From: Symbiodinium sp. CCMP2592
Lineage: Eukaryota; Sar; Dinophyceae; Suessiales; Symbiodiniaceae
Length of the DNA stretch: 64,000 bases
Assembly: GCA_905221615.1 (NCBI GenBank)
Contig: CAJNDT010000491.1
Coordinates: forward strand, 1,088,074 to 1,152,073
Direction of reading: 5' to 3'
Both the position numbers and the translations under genes were made by a program. The notes beneath the pieces are model-generated. The model had not been told where the DNA came from. It worked only from the letters and a program-made list of their open reading frames with translations, and ran no database searches. Below, piece after piece: positions 40,866 through 51,930 of the stretch (position 1 is the first letter of the stretch; each line of letters starts with the position of its first letter).

Positions 40866-41000
40866 TGAAAAAAAGCTAGATGTACGGACGCGATCCGAGG
40901 TCGACAGCTTGAGCTAACAGTGCAGCGCGGAGCGAAGCAATGCAAGCTCAAGTACTTACAGAAAACACTGTCGACCAAAACAACAAACTCACGACATGCG
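40866..41000 (-). repeat. split direct repeat A1 (element 5' end)
   Basis: 135 bp identical by eye to A2 (29630-29764). On the plus strand it ends ACGACATGCG at 41,000 and is followed directly by minisatellite sequence AATGGAGTAACACATT. Confidence 0.92.
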
Positions 41001-41820
41001 AATGGAGTAACACATTAGAAGGTCTGTAATGTGTCAGGTCGCTGTGTCCAGGAGCCTTCCAAAGTAGGATTTTCCTTGTCAATATACTTTCAATAGAAGG
41101 GATGAAGTGACACATTAGAGGGCTTGTAATGTGTTAATTCGTTATGCCCAAATCAATAGAGTTTGAACAGGGGAAGTGGAGTAACACTTTACAGGGCATG
41201 TAATGTGCCAATCTGTTATGTCCTGGACTTTCCACTGTATAAGTTCCTTGTCAGTAGAGGGTCAATCGGAGTGGGTGGAGTGACACATCAGGGTGCCTGT
41301 AATATGTCAATTTGATATGCCCAGGTACAGGGGCCTGACAGTGTATAAGTTCCTTGTTAGTAGGGTTTCAGTAGGAGAAATGGAGTGACACATTAGAGGG
41401 CATGTAATATGTCAATTTGCCCAGTCCAGGACCCAGGAAGTGAAGATACACATTATAGTGGGTTTAATGTGCCAGCTTGTTATGTCCATAAAAAGTGCTT
41501 TCCGATGTATCAGTTTCTTATCAGTAGGGTTTCAATAGGATAGGTGGAGCGACACATTATAGGGCCTGCAGTGTGTCAGTTTATTATGTCCAGGGGTTTT
41601 CTAGTGGAAAAGTTCCATTGCAATAGAGGTTCCATAGGAAGAAGTGGTGTGACACATTAGAGGGCCTGTAATGCGTCAATTTATACTACCCAGAGACCTT
41701 CCAATATACAGATGCCCTACAGTGTATAAGTTCCTTGCCTTTAGGGTTTCAATAGGCATAATGACACATTAGAGGGCCTGTAATGTGTCAGTTTGTTTTC
41801 CCATGTGCCTTCCAATGTAT
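41001..41820. repeat. ~117-bp minisatellite, right part
   Basis: About seven diverged copies with GTATAAGTTCCTTG, TGGAGTGACACATTAGAGGG and CTGTAATGTGTCA. Spacings between GTATAAGTTCC landmarks are about 116-123 bp. Confidence 0.88.
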
Positions 41821-41829
41821 CTCTATACA

Positions 41830-42360
41830 TATCAGATCTGATGTGATCACAGCATTAGCCAAGAACGATATCACGTAGTTAATAGTCTTCACGATCTTAA
41901 CAAAGGCGCAATTATCCGTATCGAAGGTATACATTCCCATGAAAAAATCCCTATAGATCCCTTCACAGATCCCTTGTATGGAGCCCTCATAGACAGCCTT
42001 TATAGATTCGTATAGAAACTTTAAAGATGCCCTATATAGAGAACTTATAGAAACCCCGTATAGATCAACCATTGGAGTTCTTTGTAGAAAACTTTACAAG
42101 ATCCCTTACATGGAGCTTTCATAGACAACTGCTATATATTCCTTGCCCTTTGTAGAAACCACATGGAAGCCCTGTATAGATCCCTCGTATGGAGCCCTTC
42201 TGGAAAACCCTTACAGATTGCTTATAGAAATCTTATAGATCCTTTATGTCGAGACCTTATAGAAACCCATTATATAAAAAACTATAGATCCCTTACAGAG
42301 AGACTTTCTAGACACCCATTATGGATCCCTCATATGGGGCCTTTATAGTAAGCCCGGTTA
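41830..42360. repeat. degenerate TATAGATCCCTT/TATAGAAACCC repeat
   Basis: Loose repetition of AGATCCCTTATATGGAGC and CTTATAGAAACCC-type words through 500 bp. No gene seen. Confidence 0.6.
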
Positions 42361-42499
42361 CAAAGTATGTAGATGCGATGTGGTAAGCTATTCTTGATAT
42401 AGTAGTTAAGATAAATCGATTGTATTATGGTTCGCACAATACCTATGAAATTACCTTTAAGAATAGAGGGAGCGGTATTAAAACCAATGAAACCGGCAA

Positions 42500-42630
42500 C
42501 GAAGATGATGACGATGATGAAGATGATGAAGATGATGGAGATGATGAAGATGATGGAGATGATGAAGATGATGAAGATGATGCAGATGATGAAGATGAAG
42601 ATGATGGAGATGATGAAGATGATGGAGAGG
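42500..42630. repeat. GAT/GAA trinucleotide tract
   Basis: GATGATGAAGATGATGGAGA-type trinucleotides for about 130 bp. The Asp/Glu-rich plus frame over it has no start context or neighbouring domain and is probably not a gene. Confidence 0.9.
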
Positions 42631-42639
42631 GGGTGGGGT

Positions 42640-43370
42640 GTCCGCAGCCCTGTTGGACCCTAATGGGTTCGTGGTGGGGGTGGGGGTAGTGGGTGGGGTG
42701 GGGGAGGGATGTGAATGGGTAGGGGGTTTGTGCTGGCGTGGTGAGGGGTGGGTTTGGGGGAGTGGGAGTGGGCTGGTAGTGAGTCGGGTGGGGCGGTTGG
42801 GGTGGTGGTGTGGGGGTGGGGAGGGGTGGGTTTGGGGGGGTAGGGGCTGTGTTGGTGGGGTGGTGGGTTTTGGTGTGAAGGCGGTGCAGCGGGCGCGGGA
42901 GCAGGGCAGGGGAGGGGGTGGGTGGTGAGGTGAGAGAGGAAGGCAGAGCGAGGGAGGGGAGGCAGTGGGGGAGGGGGGGGGAGGGCCTGGGACCTAAACC
43001 GTGGTGGCAAGGAACGGGGGCGGGGGGAGGGGGAAGGGGAGGGGAAAGGGCGGTCACCGCGGCAGCAGGGGCAGAAAAGGGAGGGGGGGGGCGGGGCGGG
43101 TTTAGGGTTAGGGTTCGTGTCCGGCCCTGCTTTTGTACTTCCTCCCCTTTCTGGCTGGCTGCCAAAAAATTTAAAAGAAAAGAAGACTCTCTTCGGGGGT
43201 ACCAGGGGGTGTCCCCCTGGCGCGGTCCAGCAATGCGAGTGCTGGCGGGGTCCAGGGCGAGGAGCCAGGATCACGTATTTCCGATTTTTAAAGAATTTAG
43301 GGGCAGGGGTGCGGTGGGTGGTAGTAGGGGGGGGGGTGGGGGGGTGATCCGTGGGCCCCATCCACAGAAC
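42640..43370. other. G-rich low-complexity region
   Basis: Plus strand is dominated by GGGTGGGG, GGGAGGGG and similar runs; many could form G-quadruplexes. A short TTTAGGGTTAGGG at about 43,103 resembles telomere repeat but is only about two units. The 240-codon minus Pro-rich frame is an artefact. Confidence 0.75.
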
Positions 43371-43374
43371 CCCA

Positions 43375-45400
43375 GGATTTCAATTATTTAAGTAATTGAA
43401 ATCATTGAAATAATGGAAATGGGGCCTATTTCAATTATTTCAATTATTTGGATCCTTTGGTGGATTTAAATAATTGAAATAATTGAAATGGGTCGGATTT
43501 CAATTATTTCAAAATCATTTCAATTATTTCAATAATTCAAATGGGGGGATTCGTGGCTTGGCCCATAACAACCATCGATTTCAATTATTTCAATTATTTG
43601 GGCCCTTTGGCGGATTTAAATAATTGAAATAATTGAAATAATTGAAATGGGGCCTATTTCAATTATTTCAATTATTTGGGTCCTTTGGTGGATTTAAATA
43701 ATTGAAATAATTGAAATGGGTCGGATTTCAATTATTTCAAAATCGTTTCAATTATTTCAATAATTCAAATGGGGGGGATTCGTGGCTTGGCCCATAACAA
43801 CCATCGATTTCAATTATTTCAATTATTTGGGCCCTTTGGCGGATTTAAATAATTGAAATAATTGAAATAATTGAAATGGGGCCTATTTCAATTATTTCAA
43901 TTATTTCAATTATTTGGGCCCTTTGGCGGATTTAAATAATTGAAATAATTGAAATCCGAAAGCTCCATGGGCCCAAGCCACCAAATCCAGGGATTTAAAT
44001 AATTGAAATAATTGAAATAGTTGAAATGGGGCCTATTTCAATTATTTCAATTATTTGGGTCCTTTGGTGGATTTAAATAATTGAAATAATTGAAATGGGT
44101 CGGATTTCAATTATTTCAATTATTTCAATTATTTCAATTATTTCAATAATTCAAATGGGGGGGATTCGTGGCTTGGCCCATAAAAACCATCGATTTCAAT
44201 TATTTCAATTATTTCAATTATTTGGGCCCTTTGGCGGATATAAATAATTGAAATAATTGAAATCCGAAAGCTCCATGGGCCCAAGCCACCAAATCCAGGG
44301 ATTTAAATAATTGAAATAATTGAAATAATTGAAATGGGGCCTATTTCAATTATTTCAATTATTTGGGTCCTTTGGTGGATTTAAATAATTGAAATAATTG
44401 AAATGGGTCGGATTTCAATTATTTCAATTATTTCAATTATTTCAATTATTTCAATAATTCAAATGGGGGGGATTCGTGGCTTGGCCCATAACAACCATCG
44501 ATTTCAATTATTTCAATTACTTCAATTATTTGGGCCCTTTGGCGGATTTTAATAATTGAAATCATTGAAATCCGAAAGCTCCATGGGCCCAAACCACCAA
44601 ATCCAGGGATTTAAATAATTGAAATAATTGAAATAATTGAAATGGGGCCGATTTCAATTCTTTCAATTATTTGGGTCCTTTGGTGGATTTAAATAATTGA
44701 AATAATTGAAATGGGTCGGATTTCAATTATTTCAATTATTTCAATTATTTCAATTATTTCAATAATTCAAATGGGGGGGATTCGTGGCTTGGCCCATAAC
44801 AACCATCGATTTCAATTATTTCAATTATTTCAATTATTTGGGCCCTTTGGCGGATTTAAATAATTGAAATAATTGAAATCCGAAAGCTCCATGGGCCCAA
44901 GCCACCAAATCCAGGGATTTAAATAATTGAAATAATTGAAATAATTGAAATATTTGAAATAATTGAAATAATTGAAATGGGGCCGATTTCAATTATTTCA
45001 ATTATTTGGATCCTTTGGTGGATTTAAATAATTGAAATAATTGAAATGGGTCGGATTTCAATTATTTCAATTATTTCAATTATTTCAATAATTCAAATGG
45101 GGGGGATTCGTGGCTTGGCCCATAACAACCATCGATTTCAATTATTTCAATTACTTCAATTATTTGGGCCCTTTGGCGGATTTTAACAATTGAAATAATT
45201 GAAATCCGAAAGCTCCATGGGCCCAAGCCACCAAATCCAGGGATTTAAATAATTGAAATAATTGAAATAATTGAAACGGGGCCGATTTCAATTATTTCAA
45301 TTATTTGGGCCCTTTGGGCGGATTTAAATAATTGAAATAATTGAAATCCGAAAGCTCCGATTTAAATTATTTCAATTATTTCAATTATTTAAAATAATAG
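43375..45400. repeat. palindromic satellite built of 9-bp ATTTCAATT units
   Basis: AATAATTGA and its complement TCAATTATT form short runs facing each other many times. They are embedded in a higher-order unit of about 230-385 bp marked by GGGGGATTCGTGGCTTGGCC (at about 43,548, 43,779, 44,162, 44,469, 44,777 and 45,104). Other constant pieces are TGGGCCCTTTGGCGGATTTA and CCGAAAGCTCCATGGGCCCA. Unit length varies mainly by number of 9-bp subunits. Confidence 0.92.
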
Positions 45401-45438
45401 TAATCATAAAGAAAAGAATAGAGCGACCCTAGAGGCGC

Positions 45439-45439
<1 letters not shown>

Positions 45440-45477
<38 letters not shown>

Positions 45478-45565
45478 GTTAAGGTATGTATATATGTATG
45501 TACTGTATGTATGTATATACAAACATACCTACATATATACACATATGCATATACACATGTACACC
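45440..45565. repeat. TA and GTATGTATA microsatellites
   Basis: TA run followed by TATG/CATA-type repeats. The stretch 45,570-46,040 after it has no recognised gene. Confidence 0.9.
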
Positions 45566-46047
45566 ACTGTTAGACCCTAAACTCCAAGCCCGTAAAACAC
45601 ATCAACGCCTGTAGCGACATTTATAAGCACTTCAGAGACTACCAGTGCTAAATCCGAATAGAACCGACAGAAAACTCTAAGTAACTAAATGTAAGAATCC
45701 GGGGCCTCCTGTCTCTCTCTCTGCGACACCTCCATCTGTTTCTTCTGCTGCTGCAGCATCTCCTGGTGACAAACCAGAATGGAATGCACCCTCACCGCGC
45801 ACACCGAGCGGAATGCACCGCGAGTCACACAAGCCAGGGATCTGAAGCTGAAACCAGCTAAGGCAGCTCCACGCTCACCAAGTCATGATCAACACCACAT
45901 AGACGTGTGTGTGTGTGCCCGTGTGCTCAATAGCCACTGTGCGCATGTCGAGTGCCCTGCCTCGTGTGCACCCCTGGAGTATGCAATATCAATTCTGGCT
46001 CGCATCCGTGACAACGGTTGAAGCCAATCGTTTTCACCCGCAACGCC

Positions 46048-46071
46048 CACACACACACACACACACACACG
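46048..46071. repeat. CA microsatellite
   Basis: About ten CA units, within intergenic DNA downstream of the PAP/fibrillin gene. Confidence 0.9.
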
Positions 46072-46638
46072 CATGCACAACAAGAAGAGCATTCTACGTT
46101 CCTGTAGCAAAGGCACTTGCCACAAATTTCTGCACAGTCTAAGGCGTAGCTGCCTTGCTTGCTGCTTGGATCATAGAACGTGTTGCTAGGAGATGGAGCT
46201 TCCCCACTTCCCGAAGCAAGACTTGTCAAAGAAGGCTACCTCTGCCTGTCTTTGCCGACGTCCTCAGCATGCACATACACCGTACACAAAGGAGTCCGAT
46301 TGAGTCCGATCCTGTCGAAACTGCTGCCATTCCTACAGCTGAGGTCCAGGCTTGCCTCGAGCTCAGCTTCTTTCCTGGCCAACCAGTCGCGGATGCGAGC
46401 CTCGACAAATAATCAGGTGCCACACAACTTGCTGCAGAGCAACCGGCCTGCTTCATTTGGCGGGCTCGTACATCACGACCTGGTTGCAGCTCTTCAGCCT
46501 CCATTTCGAAGTCTCGAGCGCATGTGACCCGGTCAAGACAAGAAGCATCGCACTGATCTGTCCGAACCGGGACAAGCACTTCCAAGACTACAAGGTCGTC
46601 ACAAACGCAACACTGCGGAGATAGTTTTGCGGCGCACA

Positions 46639-47520
46639 TCACGAAGTCTCTTTGAGCAAGACATTGACAGTCGCGTTGGCGTTGCCAACCCTTGTGCGTT
46701 GTACAAGGAGGTCGTCGTCAACGAAAGCGACCTATGGGAAGCTCCACACACGGCTCACTCCACAGCACAATCAACAGCGCAACATGACAGACTGGCCTCG
46801 AAGACTCCAGCACCCGGCGGTAGCGGGAGGTTCAACGCTGGCACTGCCAGCTGCAGTCCAGCCACTTCCTCCAGGCGGGTGGTGCTGTAGCGAAAGACGA
46901 GCTCGACGAGAAATGAGTCGTCCATCGGGGTTACAATCCTCCACGTGCAGTTGACTTCCTGGGAAACCTTGCTACCCAGAGGAGACAAAAAATCTATCTC
47001 GTTTCTCGCGAAGCTTGCAGTCAGAAATGACTGTCCCACTCGGTCCGTCTGCCAACCCAGCGGCAAGGTGTTGAGAGAGGTTATTAAGTCTGGGGAAGAC
47101 GTATAAACTTCCAGCGGCCTCGGAGCAAGTCTCGTCGGAGATATCTCGCGCAGCCCTGAAGTCTAGAGCCAAGGTATCGACGAGCTCCCCGGCCCTCTTG
47201 CGATCCGCAAGGCTTGCGCTAAATCTATTGCCCGCGGCTGCGAGGCACAGCAATTCACGCTTGCAACTCTGCACAGCATCGGTGTCCTCTGCAGGTCGTG
47301 CACTTCTGCGGAAGGATTTGCATCGCGACCGGGCAGGCGCAGAGCGCGCGAGAAGAACGGCAGCAGGAGCCAAGCAACTTCTAAGTCTCGCAGCCGAGGA
47401 GCTCGCGCTCCTGGCGTGCTCTGGATGCAAGCGGGCAGGCCGGGCAGGCCCAGGCCCTTGCCGAAGTCGAGCAGAGCTTGCCTGCACAAACCAAGCTGTA
47501 TCCAACAGCCGAGGCTCCAT
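46639..47520 (-). CDS. plastid lipid-associated protein (PAP/fibrillin family)
   Basis: The conserved start of the family domain is CKRELLCLAAAGNRFSASLA followed by DRKRAGELVDTLA. The next exon (46797-47118) gives PLEVYTSSPDLITSLNTLPL, GWQTDRVGQSF, TWRIVTPMDDSFLVELVF and LPLPPGAGVFE. A 65-nt GC-AG intron (46732-46796) joins in phase to VAFVDDDLLVQRTRVGNANA and a TGA at 46639-46641, matching the family's C-terminal Asp-Asp-Asp-Leu-x-(V/I) strand. PAP/fibrillins are plastid proteins of plastoglobules and thylakoids. The first 80 residues are Ser/Ala/Arg-rich with few acids, as in plastid targeting leaders. The join between about 47,130 and the first exon needs one unresolved frame change. Confidence 0.78.
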
Positions 47521-47621
47521 GGCGAGGCTACAGCCCCTGGATCAGCCAAGCTGATTGCGGTCACAACTGGTCAGAACAAACCAGCCGAGGCACGAGACAA
47601 ACATACAGTGGTGAGAGATTG

Positions 47622-47935
47622 AGTGAGTGAGTGAGTGAGTGAGTGAGAGAGAGAGAGAGAGCGAGAGAGAGAGAGACAGAGAGAGAGAGAAAGAGAGAAA
47701 GAGAGAAAGAGAGAAAGAGAGAAAGAGAGAAAGAGAGAAAGAGAGAAAGAGAGAAAGAGAGAAAGAGAGAAAGAGAGAAAGAGAGAAAGAGAGAGAGAGC
47801 GAGAGCGAGAGCGAGAGCGAGAGCGGGGGGAAGGGAGGGAGGGAGGGAGGGAGGAGAGGGAGGAGAAAGTCAGAGCGTCAGAAAGTCCGAAAGTCAGAGA
47901 GTCAGAAAGTCAGAGAGTACATTTGCCAACACAGA
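47622..47935. repeat. GAGT, GA and GAGAAA microsatellite
   Basis: GAGT units, then GA, then about 13 GAGAAA units, then GAGAGC, then GGGA and AGTCAGA-type units. Open frames here are artefacts. Confidence 0.95.
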
Positions 47936-48000
47936 GCACAGCGATGATGTAGAAGCAACTGCAGGTCCTAAATCATAGCAACGCATGCACGTGGGGCGTT

Positions 48001-48819
48001 TTAACGTGCTTCGATGAACATGTTCCCCGTGACATGAAGCCCTGCTTCACGGAGCCATGAAACGACTCCCTCGCTGTCCAACTCACATCCTTCGTAGGTT
48101 GCTTCAGAATCGTGGCGAGAACTGCCAAACTGGGACTCAAGCGTGGAAGCCAGGGACAGCAGACGCTCCACCAGCCACTCCGCCTTCGCGGAGCGCGTCG
48201 GGAAGGCCTCGGAGGCGGCCTCCGCCGGGTTGGAAACCTCGCTTCGCAGCGGCTCCCTCAGGAGCTCCTCCTCCTCCGGCTCCGGCGGAAATTCCCAAGG
48301 CAGAGACCGCAGAAAGCGAATATCTGTGATGGCACCCAAACGGTACAGCGACTCGAGGATGCTTTCGTCCAGAGGCATCAGCTCTTGCAAGACTTCGTTG
48401 GGACGGCCGAAAACAACTGCTTCAAGAAAGAGGCCATCCTCCCTTCGTCTGACGGAGGCGATTCCAGCCAGAAAGCCGAGTCGCCCTTCTGCACGTAGTG
48501 AGACGGTGGCGCAGCTGGCAGTTGCCGAGCTCAAGTTGGAACGGTACAATGCTTTGGGTCCAGGCTTCAGCTGCAGTCTGATTGAGGCTGCGCCGGCCTC
48601 TTTGGTTAGCCTCGTTGAATATCCCACAACAAGGGCAGGCACGGCGCTACCCATGGCCGCAGCAGCGGCAGCACGTGCGGCCTCCACAGACACCCGCAAA
48701 GGGAAGCTGTGGCTTGCCCTCCCCGTCGGGCAGAGCACCGGGACAGAGTTGTCAGACGCGGACGTGATGACACCACCCATGGATGGCAAGTCTTCAACAA
48801 ATCTTCGAGATTTGAGCAC
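48001..48819 (-). CDS. conserved-looking unknown protein
   Basis: 272 codons ending TAA at 48001-48003. It has a mixed alpha/beta character: VEAARAAAAAAMGSAVPALV, ASIRLQLKPGPKALYRSNLS, GRLGFLAGIASVRR, GLFLEAVVFGRPNEVLQEL, then an acidic loop (PEPEEEELLREPLR) and AEWLVERLLSLASTLESQFG. Base composition and codon variety support coding. Family not recognised. The N-terminal 30 codons may be intronic, since the upstream minus frame (SINEPEEIQELPFSSMAS) stops just before. Confidence 0.6.
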   Translation of the reverse strand: MLKSRRFVEDLPSMGGVITSASDNSVPVLCPTGRASHSFPLRVSVEAARAAAAAAMGSAVPALVVGYSTRLTKEAGAASIRLQLKPGPKALYRSNLSSATASCATVSLRAEGRLGFLAGIASVRRREDGLFLEAVVFGRPNEVLQELMPLDESILESLYRLGAITDIRFLRSLPWEFPPEPEEEELLREPLRSEVSNPAEAASEAFPTRSAKAEWLVERLLSLASTLESQFGSSRHDSEATYEGCELDSEGVVSWLREAGLHVTGNMFIEAR

Positions 48820-48839
48820 ATTAACGTTCTTTAACTCGC

Positions 48840-49613
48840 CATAGAAGAGAAAGGCAACTCCTGTATTTCTTCAGGCTCATTGATGGAGAATCCATGCTGC
48901 AGAAACTTGAGCGGTCGCGGCAGCAGGCAACAGGACTCAATAATGCCAAAGCGTGGGTCTGCACACAAGCGCCAAGCAAGGGGCTCAGAGGGGGTCCCTA
49001 AGCATTCTGCCTGTGTGACAGCGGTGGGCCGAGCGGCAGGCCGACGCCTGGACACAGTGGAATCCAATCTGTTCCCGCAGACTTTTGGCTGAGGAAGAGC
49101 CACGATCCTCGCACTCGCAGAACGCTGCATGAGCAGCACATCGCTAGGCCTCCTGCGATTCAGCGGACAAAGCTCTGCAGTTCGTCTGAGAAGAACACCA
49201 TGTCTTAGCAAAACCAGCTGCGTCGCGGTCCTCCCCTGTCTTCGAAGAAGAGGCGGCTCCGCCATGGAGCACATGCAATTGAAGCAGGTCGAATCGACCT
49301 TCGGCAACAGCAGATACACTTGCAGTCCCTGTGCACGGCAAGGTTGAGGCTGCTGCAGTGCAGTCACATGTACCGCATGCCACCTGTCCTGCATGCAGCA
49401 ACTGAAAGATACTAGGTACATCGTCCACGTGCACAGCCATTGGTCCTTCGGGCACGTACTGAGCGAGACCCTGACATGCCATGGCCAGGAAACGACATGA
49501 ATGCAGAGATATACCAGAGGTAATGCACTGGCCTTGGTAGACCCACCCAGGCTAGTAGCTGAAGTCTGACTACTGCGTGCAGACCTCGGAAAGACTTCCT
49601 CTTGCTGGAACAT
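48840..49613 (-). CDS. possible upstream exons, unknown
   Basis: Two overlapping minus frames: 49613-48831 and 49482-49144. The latter starts MACQGLAQYVPEGPMAVHVD and DVPSIFQLLHAGQ, which reads well. The former ends FLQHGFSINEPEEIQELPF. They could be exons of the 48,001 gene, but no join was proven. Confidence 0.3.
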
Positions 49614-49679
49614 TCAGGCCAGGTAAGCAAGTCTGGACAAATGAGCTCACGCATGACGTTCAACTGCTCGGAGAATTAG

Positions 49680-51500
49680 GATGCAGAAGCAACAGCAACC
49701 CTGGGCAGCTGCCATGGCCGTCGTGATCGGCATGAATGATATGGTGCCTGAGAAGCTTTCTCAGATATGGTAAAACATCTAGCACATTCTAGAACTCTGT
49801 CCTCCTGCAAAAAGCGTGGCACAGCCGCAAGTAGCTCTGAGCAACCCCCGAGGTCGCAGCACCTGGCGCCCATAGGCGAGGTCCCACTCCTAGCATGATC
49901 AAGATTCAAGATGTAAGGACGGTTAGAAGAAGCCGAAAGTTCCGTCCTCGCGACACCTTGTTTGCTGAAGCAGGCCTGCACTGCAATGAAGATGGCACAA
50001 GCGTGGTAGAGAAGAACCCATGTGCTGCGCCTCGAAGCCACCCCAGGTGGACCCCCAACCCGACACGCCGAGGAGGGCCTGCACACAGCCGTGTCTTTGC
50101 AGCTGCCACTGCCAAGACCCTCGCTCCGCCCGGGGGCCCTTGCTTCCCGTTGCCAGCAGATTGTGTCTTCTTGCTGCAGATAGATGTCGGATGCTCGGAG
50201 CAATGCGTGGGCGATCGATTCTTTTCAGTGCGACGGATGACCATTAGTGGGAGCAAGGTAAATCTACTGCATTCTCCCTACTGCATTCCCTTGGTCTAGA
50301 TGCATTGCTGCCTGAATATGAAGTGTCGTCTCGTGGGCTCCGGAGTTTCGGCTGCTTGTTCGCTGCGTTTGTCACGGCTGCTGCTGCTGCTGCTCTATAT
50401 AGAACTTCCTCCCGTACTGAAGCTTCGCAGCTGCTCTCATCTCTCTTTTTCGGCCGTCGCGTTTGCAGGACATAAGTTGCAGAGTCATGCTCATCCATCT
50501 AGCACGGTTCCCTGTCCCAGCCATGGACAACTGCGCCAACCAAACGTTGCTCACTCGTGTAAGCTTCATGCCACCTAAACCAACATGCTGGCGCACCGAG
50601 ACTGGCTGACGCAGCCGCCAACCGGCGTAGATGGCCTGGCAGCGGCATGGATCAGCAATGGAAACTTAACTACATTCGAACACCCACGATGCGATGCTAC
50701 GTACTTGCACAGCAAGTTCAATCGGGCCTTCGAGCTTCAACATTCTCCAGTTGGCCTCATGTGCTCTTTCACCCTGACACCCTGACATGTTCTGCCACAT
50801 TCACAACCTAGGCGTTTCCGTGACGTGGGGGTCCTGGATGATCTGATGACACTGTGTCGGAAACAGCTCACAGATTTGCTGAACATGAGCGAGCGGCCAT
50901 CGAACGAACTTTCGGTCAAGCTCTCTCCAAGGAAGGCATCGCTGCCCATTGCGCCCAGGGTTGCACGATACTGTCGAACTGGCCGGGTCAACCACCGCCG
51001 CTTTTCCAAGGGCCCAGTGTTATCGTAGAGGCTCCTGCAGACTGGTTTGCAGGGCAAGGGCTACACGGTTACACTCAAAAACATGCGCTGCTAACACAAC
51101 CGACTCCTGATAGCCCGGACCAAATGCTGTGAAAGGCCAAGCTCATGCAGCGACGGACATTGCCGTGGCGAGAACATGTCGCCCTCCAGATCACAGGCAT
51201 GCGGAGCACCATCCGTTTCTGGTGCCATGGCTCCCGGGGACATCTTGTCAACACGGCTAGCAACTGCATACTGCACGTAACGATTGGTACCAGCTCTATC
51301 TGAAGAAATGAAACCTCAAAAAAAATGGTTCACACCTGTGTCATTAAAACCAAGTCTACAGCCTAGGACAATGGACACTTGCGAAACATGCGGGATCACA
51401 AGCTGGGCACTGGAACCGCTGCACAAAATTCGTCCGAAAACCTGTTCGCAGTTGAAAACGAAGCAAGCGCACATGTTGCTTTGTTTCGGGCATTCTTGGA
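49680..51500. other. no recognised gene
   Basis: Both strands have frames of 60-175 codons without patterns. A TGC-type triplet run (CTGCTGCTGCTGCTGC) occurs at about 50,380. Confidence 0.4.
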
Positions 51501-51508
51501 GCTAGCTG

Positions 51509-51750
51509 TTTTTTTTTTTGGGCGTGGGCGGGCCTCAAAGACAGCAGTTGCTGCACTCGGTCCCAATAAGAACTACAAGAATAACAATAACGAAGACAAC
51601 TGTACAAAGAAAGACTACATATAAAGGTGAGACAAGCCGCGACTTGCAGACTTAGCCGGCAGACGTCGTTCGGCAACATATGCCCAACATCGATAAACGA
51701 CCCGCGCTCAGATGCCCCGCTTCTCAGTCCCTCTGAGTCGCGCAATGGCA
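51509..51750 (-). mobile_element. A-tailed retroposon-like sequence, copy 1
   Basis: On the minus strand the copy ends TTTGAGGCCCGCCCACGCC followed by about ten A. The same sequence recurs at 56,195 and 56,470, upstream parts including GTCTGCAAGTCGCGGC and TGGGACCGAGTGCAGCAACT. An A-tail at the same end of each copy suggests retroposition. Confidence 0.6.
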
Positions 51751-51930
51751 CAAAACGGCCCAGCAACCGTGTGGCTATTAAGCCCGTTCTTCTTGCCACG
51801 TGCACTAACTCCGCCAGAGAAACCAGCACAGTGCAGAGCGGGGAGGCTCTGAACAGAGAGTGTTACGCCAGCGCGTCCAGATCAGGGCGAAAGGTCACCA
51901 GTGACAGTGCTTTAAGACCATTGCTCGAGC

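Larger units (their letters stand above)
29452..41000 (-). mobile_element. tyrosine-recombinase retrotransposon with split direct repeats (PAT/Ngaro-like ends)
   Basis: On the minus strand the element reads A1 (41000-40866), internal ORFs, B1 (29923-29764), A2 (29764-29630), B2 (29611-29452). A1 and A2 (135 bp) appear identical, as do B1 and B2 (160 bp). This A1-ORFs-B1-A2-B2 layout is the split direct repeat of tyrosine-recombinase retrotransposons, which integrate through a circular intermediate without target duplication. Coding order from the 5' end: two accessory ORFs, tyrosine recombinase, Gag-like CCCH protein, a linker ORF, and reverse transcriptase/RNase H. The flanks join as one minisatellite unit across the insertion. 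At 11.5 kb it is larger than most elements of this group that I know. Confidence 0.88.

Noticed and set aside
42420-42689. Asp/Glu-rich plus-strand ORF
   Set aside because: Trinucleotide repeat; nothing protein-like on either side.
43100-43115. Telomere-like TTTAGGGTTAGGG
   Set aside because: Only about two units within a G-rich region; not a telomere.
42443-43391. Pro-rich and Gly-rich ORFs of 150-240 codons
   Set aside because: Low-complexity G-rich DNA; no start context, no conserved motif.
43375-45400. CRISPR-like array
   Set aside because: Repeats are palindromic 9-bp multiples with no unique spacers, in a eukaryotic context.
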